NCBI RefSeq assembly: GCF_006494375.1
Contig: NZ_VHIZ01000027.1
Location: 62,001-126,000, forward strand
Origin: Pantoea anthophila
Lineage (GTDB): Bacteria > Pseudomonadota > Gammaproteobacteria > Enterobacterales > Enterobacteriaceae
Length of the DNA stretch: 64,000 nucleotides
Reading direction: 5' to 3'
Below the pieces are notes generated by a model. The model was not told the DNA's origin. It ran no database searches and saw nothing but the letters and a program-made list of their open reading frames with translations. A program made the translations under genes and the position numbers. The number at the start of each line of letters is the position of its first letter. The stretch's first letter is position 1. Shown piece after piece: positions 31,886-42,300 of this stretch.

Positions 31886-32515
31886 TTATAGTTTGCGCCC
31901 AGTCGCCACAATGTACACTTCACGTGAACGTGACCGTGAAGCGTCCGGCTTACGAATTTTCACTTTCGTAAACAGGGAGCGAATTTCCCGCAGGTATTCA
32001 TCGAAGCCATCTCCCTGAAACACTTTCACTACAAAACTTCCGCCGGGTGCCAGGATATCCCGACACATCTCCAGCGCCAGCTCGACCAAATACATCGACC
32101 GGGGAATATCTACGGCAGGTGTACCACTCATATTCGGCGCCATATCGGACATGACAACCTGAACTTTCTCTTCACCAACGCGCTCAAGCAGCGCATTGAT
32201 CACCGATTCTTCACGAAAATCGCCCTGAAGGAAATCGACACCGACTATCGGATCCATTGGCAGGATATCACAGGCAATGATGCGCCCTTTGTTCCCGATT
32301 TGCTGTACAACATACTGCGACCAGCCACCGGGTGCAGCACCCAGATCTACCACGGTCATACCGGGTTTGAAAAGCTTGTCACCCTGTTGTATTTCATCAA
32401 GTTTAAACCAGGCACGCGAACGCAACCCTTTTTTCTGCGCCTGAAGTACATATTTATCGCTAAAGTGTTCCTGAAGCCAGCGGCTCGAGCTGGCCGAACG
32501 CTTTTTACCCGTCAT
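31886..32515 (-). CDS. rlmE: 23S rRNA 2'-O-ribose methyltransferase RlmE
   Basis: Heat-shock methyltransferase (FtsJ/RrmJ) for U2552 of 23S rRNA. The SAM loop is [11 protein letters not shown], and the catalytic tetrad K38, D124, K164 and E199 is complete. The ATG at 32515 gives 209 residues as in E. coli; an in-frame start 14 codons earlier lacks support. It leads the rlmE-ftsH operon, divergent from yhbY. Confidence 0.97.
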   Translation of the reverse strand: MTGKKRSASSSRWLQEHFSDKYVLQAQKKGLRSRAWFKLDEIQQGDKLFKPGMTVVDLGAAPGGWSQYVVQQIGNKGRIIACDILPMDPIVGVDFLQGDFREESVINALLERVGEEKVQVVMSDMAPNMSGTPAVDIPRSMYLVELALEMCRDILAPGGSFVVKVFQGDGFDEYLREIRSLFTKVKIRKPDASRSRSREVYIVATGRKL

Positions 32516-32575
32516 AATATTTCCAGTTAAATCGTCATCGTAGCGATAAACCTGCACGCAGTGGGTTGCGCCGAT

Positions 32576-32605
32576 TTGGTGATATACCCGAGATGGCGGT
32601 AGAAT
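32576..32605 (+). promoter_or_regulatory. yhbY promoter
   Basis: TTGGTG (32576-32581), an 18-base spacer and TAGAAT (32600-32605) form a plausible sigma-70 promoter 38 bases before yhbY. It overlaps the divergent heat-shock promoter of rlmE. Confidence 0.55.
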
Positions 32606-32618
32606 GAACCGTTTTCAA
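32591..32618 (-). promoter_or_regulatory. Probable sigma-32 promoter of rlmE-ftsH
   Basis: On the minus strand TTGAAA (32613-32618), a 14-base spacer and CGCCATCT (32591-32598) resemble the heat-shock consensus CTTGAAA / CCCCATNT. The E. coli rlmE-ftsH operon is heat-induced, which supports this reading. Confidence 0.6.
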
Positions 32619-32642
32619 TCCCTGAGTAAGTAAAAAACTACG

Positions 32643-32936
32643 ATGAATCTAAGTACCAAACAAAAACAGCACCTCAAGGGCCTCGCCCATCCGCTCAAGC
32701 CGGTCGTTATGCTGGGTGGCAATGGCCTGACTGAAGGCGTGCTGGCCGAAATCGAGCAGGCTCTGTCGCATCACGAACTGATCAAGGTGAAAATCGCCTC
32801 GGAAGATCGTGAAACGAAACAGCTGATCGTTGACGCTATCGTGCGTGAGACCGGTGCCAGCAACGTACAGGTGATCGGCAAAACGCTGGTGCTGTATCGC
32901 CCCTCTAAGGAGAGCAAAATTTCTCTGCCACGCTAA
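32643..32936 (+). CDS. yhbY: Ribosome assembly CRM-domain protein YhbY
   Basis: A 97-residue CRM-domain RNA-binding protein associated with pre-50S ribosomal subunits. The GxxG RNA-binding loop appears in LGGNGLTEGVLAEI, and the C-terminal VIGKTLVLYRPSKE is conserved. Same length as in E. coli and same position between rlmE and greA. A terminator follows. Confidence 0.95.
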   Translation: MNLSTKQKQHLKGLAHPLKPVVMLGGNGLTEGVLAEIEQALSHHELIKVKIASEDRETKQLIVDAIVRETGASNVQVIGKTLVLYRPSKESKISLPR

Positions 32937-32971
32937 GTGGGCAAAGAAAGTGCCATGCTCCCACCTCAGAT

Positions 32972-32996
32972 AAAAGGCCGCATTGCGGCCTTTTTC
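32972..32996. terminator. Bidirectional terminator between yhbY and greA
   Basis: AAAAGGCCGC (32972-32981), loop ATT, GCGGCCTTTT (32985-32994), continuing into T. It faces both convergent genes, though it lies 49 bases beyond the greA stop. Confidence 0.8.
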
Positions 32997-33042
32997 CTTT
33001 CTTTACATTGTGCTTTAACGCTTTTCAAAGCGTAGCAACACT

Positions 33043-33519
33043 TTAAAGGTATTCCACCTTCAGGATCTCATACTCAACGTCGCCGCCTGGGGTTTTAATG
33101 ATGGCGACTTCATCCGCCTCTTTGCCCACCAGGCCACGCGCCATTGGCGAATTGACAGAAATCAGATTTTGCTTAAAGTCCGCCTCGTCATCGCCGACGA
33201 TGCGATAAGTCGCCTCTTCGTCGGTTTCGATATTCAGCACGGTTACCGTTGCGCCAAAGATCACGCGTCCGGTTTTAGGCATCTGCGTTACGTCGATAAC
33301 CTGCGCATTAGAGAGTTTGGCTTCAATCTCCTGAATGCGGCCTTCACAGAAACCCTGCTCTTCACGCGCAGCGTGATATTCCGCGTTCTCTTTTAAATCG
33401 CCATGTTCGCGTGCTTCAGCGATAGAGGCGATAATGCGCGGGCGCTTCACGGTTTTCAGCTCGTTCAGCTCTTCGCGCAATCTTTCAGCGCCTCTCAACG
33501 TCATCGGAATCTGATTCAT
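33043..33519 (-). CDS. greA: Transcript cleavage factor GreA
   Basis: Rescues backtracked RNA polymerase by stimulating transcript cleavage. The N-terminal coiled coil carries the acidic tip in [21 protein letters not shown], and the C-terminal FKBP-like domain follows. 158 residues as in E. coli. The leader is about 150 bases long from a promoter at 33677-33705. In E. coli the leader yields the small RNA GraL; T-rich hairpin-like sequence exists here near 33575-33615 but no clear terminator, so GraL was not called. Confidence 0.97.
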   Translation of the reverse strand: MNQIPMTLRGAERLREELNELKTVKRPRIIASIAEAREHGDLKENAEYHAAREEQGFCEGRIQEIEAKLSNAQVIDVTQMPKTGRVIFGATVTVLNIETDEEATYRIVGDDEADFKQNLISVNSPMARGLVGKEADEVAIIKTPGGDVEYEILKVEYL

Positions 33520-33676
33520 TTAAGCTCCTCGCCATCTTTCCTGTTTAACGGTGTCATCCTGACTGGTGACTGCAGAAAAAAGCGTTCTGCGGCGCATTAG
33601 CCCGTTTTTTGCAAATAAAAGAATCCTGACCCGGAGATGCTTCCAGGCCAGAAAAGAGTTTTGCAATTTGATACGT

Positions 33677-33705
33677 ATTTTACCCCAGAGTTCCCTGCGG
33701 GTCAT
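33677..33705 (-). promoter_or_regulatory. greA promoter
   Basis: On the minus strand ATGACC (33700-33705), a 17-base spacer and TAAAAT (33677-33682). It lies about 155 bases upstream of greA and 65 bases before the divergent dacB start. Confidence 0.5.
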
Positions 33706-33769
33706 CGTTTACTTTGCACCGCCCAGCGACGTAGTATTGACGCCCTCACCTGCCAGTTACCGCGAGATT

Positions 33770-35203
33770 ATGCGATTTTCACGACTTGTTACCGGATTAA
33801 GCTGCGCATTTATGCTGCAGGCACACGCAGCGCCAGTTGATGAATACATGCAGTACCTGCCAGACGGCGCCAATCTGGCGCTGATGGTGCAGAAAGTGGG
33901 CGCATCAACCCCGATCATCGATTACCACGGCAAACAGATGGCCCTGCCCGCCAGTACCATGAAAGTGGTGACGGCGCTCGCGGCGTTGCTGGAACTGGGC
34001 GGCGATTACCGTTTTCAGACCACCTTTGAGACCCGTGGCTCTATCGTGGATGGCACGCTGAACGGCGATTTAGTCGCCCGTTTCGCCGGCGATCCCACCT
34101 TAAGCCGCCAGGATCTGCGCAATATGGTGGCGGCAATAAAGAAGCAGGGCATTAACCATATCAAAGGCAACCTGGTGATTGATACCTCCGTGTTTGCCAG
34201 TCACGACATGGCACCGGGCTGGCCGTGGAACGATATGACCCAGTGCTTCAGCGCCCCGCCAGGGGCCGCCATTGTGGATAAGAACTGCTTCTCGGTGTCG
34301 CTCTACAGCGCCAGTTCGCCGGGCGAAAACGCGTTTGTCCGCATCGCCTCCTACTATCCGGCACACATGTACAGTCAGGTTCGCACCCTGGGCCGCAACA
34401 GCGGCGAAGGACAATATTGCGAACTGGATGTGGTTCCGGGTGAACTGAACCGTTATACCCTGACCGGCTGTATGCGTCAGCGTGCAGAGCCGCTGCCGCT
34501 GGCCTTTGCCGTGCAGGATGGCGCGGCCTGGGCGGGCGAGATCCTCAAGGCGGAACTGCGCGCGTCAGAGATCGACTACAGTGGCCATCTGGTTCGTCAG
34601 ACACAGGTCACCGAACCGGGCACCGTGCTCGCCTCCACCCAGTCTGCGCCGCTGCATACCCTGCTGCACACCATGCTGAAGAAGTCAGACAATATGATTG
34701 CTGATACGGTGTTCCGCACCATCGGCCACCACTACTTCAATGTGCCTGGCACGTTCCGCGCCGGTCAGGACGCCGTGCGCCGCATACTGAAAGCCAAAGC
34801 CAACATCGATATGGGCAACAGCATTCAGGTGGATGGTTCCGGTCTGTCACGCCATGACCTGATCTCGCCGCAGACCATGATGCAGGTTTTGCAATTCATT
34901 GCGAAGAATGACAATACGCTGGATTACATTTCGATGCTGCCGCTGGCGGGTTATGACGGCACGCTGCAGTATCGCGGCGGGCTGCATGAAGCGGGACTGG
35001 ATGGCAAAGTCTCGGCGAAAACCGGTTCCCTGCAGGGGGTCTATAACCTGGCGGGCTTTATCACCACCTCCAGCGGTGCGCGGGTTGCCTTTGTCCAGTT
35101 CCTCTCCGGCTATGCGGTTCCGCCAGAGGATCAGCGTACCCGCCGTATTCCGCTGGTCCGTTTTGAGAGCCGGCTCTACCGCGATATCAATCAGAACAAC
35201 TGA
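33770..35203 (+). CDS. dacB: D-alanyl-D-alanine carboxypeptidase/endopeptidase (PBP4)
   Basis: Periplasmic penicillin-binding protein 4, class C, which trims and cleaves peptidoglycan cross-links. A signal peptide (1-20, ending AHA) is followed by the active-site S62-T-M-K65, the SDN motif (KKSDNMIADTVF) and KTG (SAKTGSLQGV). ATG at 33770 gives 477 residues as in E. coli; the frame is open 68 codons further upstream but without support. In E. coli obgE lies beyond dacB; here the siderophore island intervenes. Confidence 0.96.
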   Translation: MRFSRLVTGLSCAFMLQAHAAPVDEYMQYLPDGANLALMVQKVGASTPIIDYHGKQMALPASTMKVVTALAALLELGGDYRFQTTFETRGSIVDGTLNGDLVARFAGDPTLSRQDLRNMVAAIKKQGINHIKGNLVIDTSVFASHDMAPGWPWNDMTQCFSAPPGAAIVDKNCFSVSLYSASSPGENAFVRIASYYPAHMYSQVRTLGRNSGEGQYCELDVVPGELNRYTLTGCMRQRAEPLPLAFAVQDGAAWAGEILKAELRASEIDYSGHLVRQTQVTEPGTVLASTQSAPLHTLLHTMLKKSDNMIADTVFRTIGHHYFNVPGTFRAGQDAVRRILKAKANIDMGNSIQVDGSGLSRHDLISPQTMMQVLQFIAKNDNTLDYISMLPLAGYDGTLQYRGGLHEAGLDGKVSAKTGSLQGVYNLAGFITTSSGARVAFVQFLSGYAVPPEDQRTRRIPLVRFESRLYRDINQNN

Positions 35204-35219
35204 TCCGCGCGTAACAAAA

Positions 35220-35252
35220 AACGCAGCGGGTCATCGACCTGCTGCGTTTTAA
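35220..35252 (+). terminator. Terminator after dacB
   Basis: AACGCAGCGGGTC (35220-35232), loop ATC, GACCTGCTGCGTT (35236-35248), one wobble pair, followed by TTT. It closes the dacB transcript before the island begins. Confidence 0.8.
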
Positions 35253-35340
35253 TCATCTTCTCCGGACGGCGTTGCGACAGCCTCTCCCCCGTTCAGTCAC
35301 GGCGGCCAGCCTTCTCCCGACCCGGTTATTACTGCATCAA

Positions 35341-37605
35341 TCAGAAGCGGGTGTTCACACTCATGTACCAGGTGCGGCCCGACTCATTGAAGGTGTTGGC
35401 CCCTGCCCCGTAGAGGTAAGCGCCGGTTCGTGTATTACCCGTGGTCTGTGCATTGCCCTCACGGAAGTGACGCTTGTCGAACAGGTTATCGACGCCTGCG
35501 GTGACGCTGACAGAGGCGTTAATGTCATAGGTGCCACTCATGCCGACCACCGAATAGGGGCTGACCTGATCGGTTGCACTGCCGGTGACGGCGTTACCTT
35601 TATAGTCATACTTCTTCGGGACCTGCTTGCCATACCAGGTCAGGGTGGTCTGCAGGGAGAGATCCGCCATCGCCTGCCAGCTGAGCGTAGAGTTGAGCGT
35701 ATATTCCGGAATCACTGACAGGCGGTCCCCGGTCTCTTTGTTCTTACTCTGCAGCATGTAAGTGAAGTTGTTGTTCCACGTCACGCTGTCGGAGAAGGGA
35801 ACGTTGATCGTGCCTTCCACGCCTTCGACCAGGGCTTTCGGCACGTTTTCCCATTTGTAGATGTCCGTTTTGCCGTTAGAGGCGGTGCCGGTCGGCACCC
35901 TGCCCGCGTCGATCTTGTTGCGGTAGTCGTTACGGAACCAGGTCAGTCCGGCCTGATAGCCGTCACGCTTCCACTCCAGCCCAATCTCCTTGTTGATGCT
36001 GTTTTCTGCTTTCAGATCATCATTCCCCATCAGGTAGCAGGCTCCGGTACTGGCGGCGCAGCCCTGGCCGTTGCTGTAGAGCAGATAGTTGGGGTTGGTC
36101 TGATAGAGGCTCGGCGCTTTATAAGCACGGGCGATACCCATTTTCAGGGTCAGCTCATCGCCCAGCCCCTGAGACAGGTTGAGCGACGGACTCCAGTTAT
36201 CGCCCACGATCGAGTGATGATCAAAACGCACTCCCGGCGTCAGCATGGTGCTGTCGGTCAGCTCAATGTTGTCTTCGGCAAACAGCGAGAAAATCTCCGC
36301 CTGAGAATAGGGAGAGCGGCCGGTGGTGGCGATCCCCGGAATGGAACCGTAGCTGGCAGCCTGCGTGGTTGACGACGGATCTTTCATCCGCTGCTGATTC
36401 CACTCGGTGCCAAAGGTCGCCGTCTGATTCACCAGCCACTCAAACGGCACGCTGATCTCACTGTGCAGCAGCAGATCATCCAGCTGGATGGTGTTGAAAT
36501 GGCTGTCGGAGAAGATGCCCTCCGTCCCGCCCGCCAGCCCCTCGTTCAGCCGGGAGTTGCGGGTATTCTCATACTGCGCATACGTATTGGTACTGACGCC
36601 ATTGTCCCAGGCACCGGTCCACCTGACAGAGACATTCTGCCGATAGAGCCGGTTAGTCTCATCGCCATATTTACTTTTCACCAGATCACTGGTGTTGGTG
36701 TTCTGCGTATCCCCGGCGTAGAGGTTGCCCTGACGGCTGAAACCGGCTCCCACTTCCAGCGCCTGCATCGGCGCAAAGGCCCAGCGCAGCAGACCATGAA
36801 TGTCTTTGTTGACTGCGCCTTCCCGGCCCGCCGGATACGATCCGGCATAGCTTCCGGTACGGGCGGCGGCGTGCCCTTCATTGATGTCATACGCATCTGC
36901 CTGCGTTTTTGCCAGCCCGCCATAGAGGCGGAAGCTGACATCATCCCCCAGCGGCCCCTCAAGGCTGAAGTTAGTGCGTCGGGAGGCCCCCTCATCCTTA
37001 TGCTCCGGCACGTTGTAGTAGGCGCTCCACGAGCCGTGCCACTGATGATCCATCTCTTTTCGGGTAATGATGTTCACCACGCCGCCCGCCACCCCGTTAC
37101 CGTAACGGGCCGCTGCCGGGCCGCGGATCACCTCGATGTGATCGATGATCTCTGGCGGCACCCAGTTGCTGTCGCCGCGCGTGTCACGCTCGCCACGCCA
37201 GCCCAGCCGGACGGCATTACGGCTGGTCACCGGCAGACCATCAATCAGGATCAGGGTATTTTCCGGGCCCATGCCGCGGATATCGATCTGACGATTGTTG
37301 CCGCGCTGACCGCTGGTGGAGTTACCGGTCAGATTGACGCCCGGCATGGTACGGATGATTTCGGCGACATCGCGCGCCGGCGGGTGCTTTTTGATTTCGT
37401 CGGCGGTAATGGTCGAGACACCCGGCGCCTGCAGCGTCTGCTCGGCGGCGGTCACCATCATGGTGCTGTCGTTAAGGCTGTCTGACGCGGTGTTGTTAAG
37501 CGCCGGATCGCTGCTGCTGGCCGCCACGGCACCGGCAGAGATGAGAGAGGCGGTGAAACCCAGTTCAATCATAATGGCCAGTGAAAGCCGCGATAACTTT
37601 TTCAT
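35341..37605 (-). CDS. fepA: TonB-dependent ferric enterobactin receptor FepA
   Basis: Outer-membrane receptor of 754 residues. A signal peptide ends near AVAA; the TonB box is DSTMMVTAA, then the plug domain (GMGPENTLILIDGLPVTSRN, VIRGPAAARYGNGVAGG), and a beta barrel ending in the aromatic NTRF. It is alignable with E. coli FepA throughout, including RAYKAPSLYQTNPNY, which points to ferric enterobactin. It diverges from fes across a Fur-box-bearing gap. Its mRNA leader would be about 170 bases. entD, which follows fepA in E. coli, is absent. Confidence 0.95.
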   Translation of the reverse strand: MKKLSRLSLAIMIELGFTASLISAGAVAASSSDPALNNTASDSLNDSTMMVTAAEQTLQAPGVSTITADEIKKHPPARDVAEIIRTMPGVNLTGNSTSGQRGNNRQIDIRGMGPENTLILIDGLPVTSRNAVRLGWRGERDTRGDSNWVPPEIIDHIEVIRGPAAARYGNGVAGGVVNIITRKEMDHQWHGSWSAYYNVPEHKDEGASRRTNFSLEGPLGDDVSFRLYGGLAKTQADAYDINEGHAAARTGSYAGSYPAGREGAVNKDIHGLLRWAFAPMQALEVGAGFSRQGNLYAGDTQNTNTSDLVKSKYGDETNRLYRQNVSVRWTGAWDNGVSTNTYAQYENTRNSRLNEGLAGGTEGIFSDSHFNTIQLDDLLLHSEISVPFEWLVNQTATFGTEWNQQRMKDPSSTTQAASYGSIPGIATTGRSPYSQAEIFSLFAEDNIELTDSTMLTPGVRFDHHSIVGDNWSPSLNLSQGLGDELTLKMGIARAYKAPSLYQTNPNYLLYSNGQGCAASTGACYLMGNDDLKAENSINKEIGLEWKRDGYQAGLTWFRNDYRNKIDAGRVPTGTASNGKTDIYKWENVPKALVEGVEGTINVPFSDSVTWNNNFTYMLQSKNKETGDRLSVIPEYTLNSTLSWQAMADLSLQTTLTWYGKQVPKKYDYKGNAVTGSATDQVSPYSVVGMSGTYDINASVSVTAGVDNLFDKRHFREGNAQTTGNTRTGAYLYGAGANTFNESGRTWYMSVNTRF

Positions 37606-37782
37606 TTTTCTGTTCCTGGACGACCAGCAGGGATGCCACTGCCAGCGCGCCGGTAAAAAGGTAATGTCCCTGATCCCCTTCCTGCCCGGCTGATTTCAGC
37701 ACCGCGAGACACCCCGCTGAAAGCCGGTGCGGCAGAGAAAATGCACACACGCCCTGACGAGCGGAAACACCCTATTGCAAAT

Positions 37783-37801
37783 GCAAATAATTATCAATAC
37801 T
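37783..37801. promoter_or_regulatory. Fur box between fepA and fes
   Basis: The 19 bases starting GCAAATAATTATCAATACT agree with the Fur consensus GATAATGATAATCATTATC at about 12 positions, in AT-rich DNA with repeated ATAAT/ATTAT hexamers. A TATTAT -10 candidate overlaps at 37801. Iron-dependent repression of both fepA and fes is expected. Confidence 0.6.
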
Positions 37802-37853
37802 ATTATTTATATCATTTATGGCACAGATTTCGTCTGTTCGAACGATGGCGCGT

Positions 37854-39071
37854 ATGACCTGGTTAAACGAAGAAACCGGCAGTGAACGCTGGTGGCAACA
37901 GCAGCAGCAGCGGGGAATTCCGCTGATTGAACCGGATGACGCGGGCACCTGTCAGGTCACCTTTTTCTGGCGCGATCCGCAGGGCGACACACAGAGCTCG
38001 GATACCCGCCGCGTCTGGATCAATATTACCGGCGTGACCGATCATCATCATGCCGCCGCCCCTGTTTCACTCTCTCCGTTGGCCCACACCGATGTCTGGT
38101 GGTGGCAAACCACCCTGCCCGCTGACTGGCGTGGCAGCTACTTTCTGATCCCGGATGCGCAGGCTGAGCCGTTTACCGGCCAGAGCGATGCGCAGGCGTT
38201 ACGGCAGTGGTGGAAGCAGAAATTTCCGCAGGCGCAAAACGACCCGCTCAATCCGCTGCGTGGCTGGGCGGGCGGACGCGGTATGTCACACTCGCCGCTG
38301 CACCTGCCTCATGCGCCTGACCAGCAGGTCTGGCGGGCGGTCGATGAAGGCCGCGCCGCCGCGATACCGCTGCAACACTTTCAGTGGCGCAGCAAACGGC
38401 TGGGAAACCAGCGTCAGATCTGGATCTGTGTGACCGGCGAGGCCGATGCTGGCGCGCGTCCGCTGGCACTGCTGCTGGATGGACAGTTCTGGGCGCACAG
38501 CATGCCGGTTGCCGGTCCGCTTCAGCAGCTCACCGCGGCAGGCGAACTGCCCCCGGCGGTCTATGTCATGATCGACATTATCGATCGTGAACACCGCACG
38601 CGCGAGCTGACCTGCAACCCTGACTTCTGGCTGGCCGTTCAGCATGAGCTGCTGCCACAGGTTGCGCACCAGACGCCCTGCCGTATTGACAGCGACCGCA
38701 CGCTGGTGATCGGCCAGAGTTTTGGCGGCCTCGCTGCCGCTTACGCCACGCTGACCTGGCCCGACACCTTTGCCGGTGCCGTCAGCCTTTCCGGCTCTTT
38801 CTGGTGGCCCGGGCGCGACGATCCCAGCGGCTGGCTGCCGCAGCAGTTACAGCAGGGCCTGCTGCAGGCACCGCCACGGCGCTTTTATCTGGAAGCGGGT
38901 CGGCGCGAGCGGCTGATTCTGGCCGCAAATCAGCAGTTCCAGCGCGATCTGACCGATGCCGGACATCAGGTCAGCTATCACCCGGTGGAAGGCGGTCACG
39001 ATGCACTCTGCTGGCGCGGCGGGCTGCTGACCGGCCTGAAAACCCTGTGGCCATCATCCTCATTGGCTTAA
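37854..39071 (+). CDS. fes: Enterobactin (enterochelin) esterase Fes
   Basis: Cytoplasmic esterase that hydrolyses ferric enterobactin to free the iron. The N-terminal Fes domain (VTFFWRDPQG, VWINITGVTDHH) precedes an alpha/beta hydrolase domain with the nucleophile motif GQSFGG and the catalytic histidine in GGHDALCWRGGL. ATG at 37854 (MTWLNEETGSERWW) lines up with E. coli Fes and gives 405 residues; ATGs at 37818 and 37845 are in frame but the first lies very close to the Fur-controlled promoter. No strong ribosome binding site is seen. ybdZ and entF follow. Confidence 0.93.
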   Translation: MTWLNEETGSERWWQQQQQRGIPLIEPDDAGTCQVTFFWRDPQGDTQSSDTRRVWINITGVTDHHHAAAPVSLSPLAHTDVWWWQTTLPADWRGSYFLIPDAQAEPFTGQSDAQALRQWWKQKFPQAQNDPLNPLRGWAGGRGMSHSPLHLPHAPDQQVWRAVDEGRAAAIPLQHFQWRSKRLGNQRQIWICVTGEADAGARPLALLLDGQFWAHSMPVAGPLQQLTAAGELPPAVYVMIDIIDREHRTRELTCNPDFWLAVQHELLPQVAHQTPCRIDSDRTLVIGQSFGGLAAAYATLTWPDTFAGAVSLSGSFWWPGRDDPSGWLPQQLQQGLLQAPPRRFYLEAGRRERLILAANQQFQRDLTDAGHQVSYHPVEGGHDALCWRGGLLTGLKTLWPSSSLA

Positions 39072-39156
39072 CGTCCGCCGCCTGCCCGCCACTGCAGGGT
39101 GCCACGGGCAGAATCGGGGCGTCAGCGCGCTCCGCGATGGTGGTCAGGAGACTGAT

Positions 39157-39378
39157 ATGCAACAACCTCACCCTTTTGACGACCCGCAGCAGGCGTGTCT
39201 GGTACTGAAGAACGATCGGCAGCAATACAGCTTATGGCCCACCTTTTGTGCGATCCCGGCCGGGTGGCAGCCGGTATGGGGCCCCGCGCCACAGGCACAC
39301 TGCCTGACGTGGCTGAATGAACACTGGCACGATATCCGCCCCGTCACCGCAGAAGCCAGCCGGAGCGATCATGTCTGA
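39157..39378 (+). CDS. ybdZ: MbtH-like protein YbdZ
   Basis: A 73-residue MbtH-like protein, the small chaperone-like partner that activates the adenylation domain of EntF. The family signature is seen in NPFDD-like HPFDDPQ, YSLWPTFCAIPAGW and the CLTWLNEHWHDIRP end. It lies between fes and entF and overlaps entF by eight bases, as expected for co-translated partners. Confidence 0.93.
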   Translation: MQQPHPFDDPQQACLVLKNDRQQYSLWPTFCAIPAGWQPVWGPAPQAHCLTWLNEHWHDIRPVTAEASRSDHV

Positions 39379-42300
39379 ACTCTCCATGACACCACAGAAA
39401 ACGCTGCCGCTGGTGGCTGCCCAGCCCGGTATCTGGATCGCTGACCAGCTCTCGCCCTATAGCAATGCCTACGCCGTGGCACATTTTGTGGAACTGCGGG
39501 GCGCACTGGACAGCGCGCTGCTCTCCCGCGCTATCGTGGCGGGCATGCAGGAGGCGGACACCCTGAACATGGCCTTTGGCGAGCGGGACGGCGAACCGCT
39601 GCAGTGGCCTGTCGCGCAGCATTTCCGCTTACCCGAGGTGATCGATCTGCGCGCCGCCGCCGATCCGCACGCCGCCGCGCGGGCGCGGATGCAGGAAGAT
39701 TTGTCGGGCGATCTGCGGGTGCTGAGCGGTGCGCCACTCTGCCATCACAGCCTGCTGCGACTGGGTGAGGAGCAGTGGTACTGGTATCAGCGCTACCATC
39801 ATCTGGTGGTGGATGGTTTCAGCTTTACCGCCCTGACCCGCCGTATCGCCGATCTCTACAGCGCCTGGCAGCGCGGCGACACGCCGCCGCCGACGCCGTT
39901 TGTGCCGTTCAGCGAGGTGGTTGAGGAGTATCAGCGCTATCAGCAATCGGCAGCCTGGCAGCGCGACCGCCAGTTCTGGCTGGAGAAAGGCGCAGCGTTA
40001 CCTGCCCCCGCCTCCCTCTCCCCGCTGCCGCTGGCCGGTCAGCACGCCAGCACGGATCTGCGGCGTCACAGCATCACGGTGGATCGAAGCGCCTTTCAGA
40101 AGCTGCTTGAGCACACCGGGCAGCAGAACCTCAGCGCGGCAGATACGGCCGTGGCGCTGGTGGCGCTGTGGCTGGCGCGTCTGACCGGTCAGAACGATTT
40201 TGCCGCCGGTTTCATCTTTATGCGCCGCATCGGCTCGGCGGCGCTCTGCGCCACCGGTCCGGTGATCAACGTGCTGCCTCTGGCAGTGCATTACGATCCG
40301 GCCCAGCCGCTGGCAGCTCTGGCGGCCCGGCTGGCGGGTGAAGTCAGAAAAATGCGTCGTCATCAGCGCTATGACGCAGAGCAGGTGCAGCGCGATCTGG
40401 GTCGTCACGGCGACAGCGATCCGCTTTACGGGCCGGTGATTAACCTGAAGATGTTCGACTACCAGCTCGATTTCGCCGGTACAGCGGGCATCACCCATCA
40501 GCTGGCGTCCGGCCCGGTTCGCGATCTGGAGATGGCTATTTATCTGAACGATCAGGGCGATCTGACGCTGGCGCTGCTGGCAAACGTGCAGCGCTACAGT
40601 GACGCCCTGGTGCAGCAGCATGCCCGCCGTTTTGATCGGCTGCTCTCCCAGCTTGCCAGCCAGCCCGCGCGTGCCTGTGGCGAGCTGGATATGCTGATGC
40701 CGGACGAGCACCGGCAGCTGGCGGCGATCAATCAGACCGCCGTGACGCTTCCCCCGGCCACGCTGAGCAGCCTGCTGCTGCTGCAGGCTGAACGAACGCC
40801 GCAGGCACCGGCGCTGACCGATGCGTCGCATCAGCTCAGCTATCAGCAGATGCAGCAGCAGGTCGCCGCGCTGGGACAGCAGCTGATCGCCCGGGGTGTG
40901 GCGCGGGGAGATATTGTCGCCGTGGCGCTGCCGCGCTCCGTGTTTTTATCGCTGGCGCTGCAGGCGATCGTCAGCGTGGGGGCCACCTGGCTGCCACTCG
41001 ACACCGGGTATCCCGACGACCGATTAAAGATGATGCTGGCAGACGCCACGCCAAAAGCGCTGATCACCCGCCGTGAACTGGCTGACCGGCTGGCGGCGCT
41101 CTCGCCGGTCACACCGCTGTTTTACGACACGCTGTTACCCCCCGCTGAGGCGATGCCGTCGCAGGCGCCCTCCCCGCAGGATGGCGCGTACCTCATCTAC
41201 ACCTCCGGCTCAACCGGGCGGCCAAAGGGCGTGCTGGTCAGTCACGCCGCGATCGTCAACCGCCTGTTATGGATGCAGGATCGCTATCCGCTGGGTCAGG
41301 AGGATGTGGTGTTACAGAAGACGCCGGACAGCTTTGATGTCTCCGTCTGGGAGTTCTTCTGGCCCCTGATCGCCGGTGCGCAGCTGGTGATGGCGCCGCC
41401 CGATGCGCACCGCGACCCGGAGGCGCTGAGGCAGCTGTTTGCCCGCTACCGCGTGACCACCACCCACTTTGTTCCATCGATGCTGGCCGCCTTTGTCGCT
41501 GCGCTGCAGGAGGAGGCGGCGGCAGCCTGCTGCGCCACCCTGCGTCGGGTCTTCTGCAGCGGTGAAGCACTGCCCGCCGCGCTGTCGCGTCAGTGGCAGA
41601 CGCTGACCGGGGTGCCGCTGCATAACCTCTATGGCCCGACCGAAGCGGCGGTGGATGTCAGCTACTATCCGGCCTCCGGCGCAGAGCTGGCCGCCGTGCA
41701 AGGCGCCAGCGTACCGATTGGCTTCCCGGTCTGGAACACCGGCCTGCGGATCCTGGATGCCCGTCTGCAGCCGGTGCCGCCGGGCATTGCCGGCGATCTC
41801 TGGCTGACCGGCGTCCAGCTGGCGCACGGCTATCTGGATCGTCCCGACCTCACGGCCAGCCGCTTTGTGGCCGATCCCTGGGGTGACGGCACCCGGATGT
41901 ACCGCACCGGCGACGTGGCACGCTGGCTGCCGGATGGCGCAGTGGAATATCTGGGCCGCAGTGACGATCAGCTTAAAATTCGCGGACAGCGCATTGAGCT
42001 GAATGAGATCGATCTGGCGATGGCCGCCCTGCCGGGCATCGAGCAGGCGGTGACGCACGCGGCCGTGCTGGGCGGCGGCGGCGATCAGCAGGGTGATGCC
42101 CGACAGCTGGTCGGTTATGTCGTTGCCGATGAGACGATTGACGCGGACGCCCTGCGCCAGCGGCTGGCCACCCGGCTGCCCGCGCACATGGTGCCGGTGG
42201 CGATTGTTCAGCTGGCGAGCCTGCCGCTCAGCAGCAACGGCAAGCTCGATCGTAAAGCCCTGCCGCTGCCACAGACTCAGGCCAGGATCGCCGGGCGCGC

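Noticed and set aside
33520-33676. GraL-like small RNA in the greA leader
   Set aside because: T-rich and partly self-complementary sequence is present near 33575-33615, but no convincing terminator hairpin could be drawn by eye.
33566-33769. Upstream extension of dacB
   Set aside because: The frame is open, but it runs through the greA promoter region and would bury the signal peptide; the ATG at 33770 gives the family length.
37565-37750. A 61-codon frame (GTG start) in the fepA leader overlapping the fepA start
   Set aside because: No good ribosome binding site, no familiar sequence, and composition like noncoding leader. An upstream regulatory peptide cannot be excluded but is unsupported.
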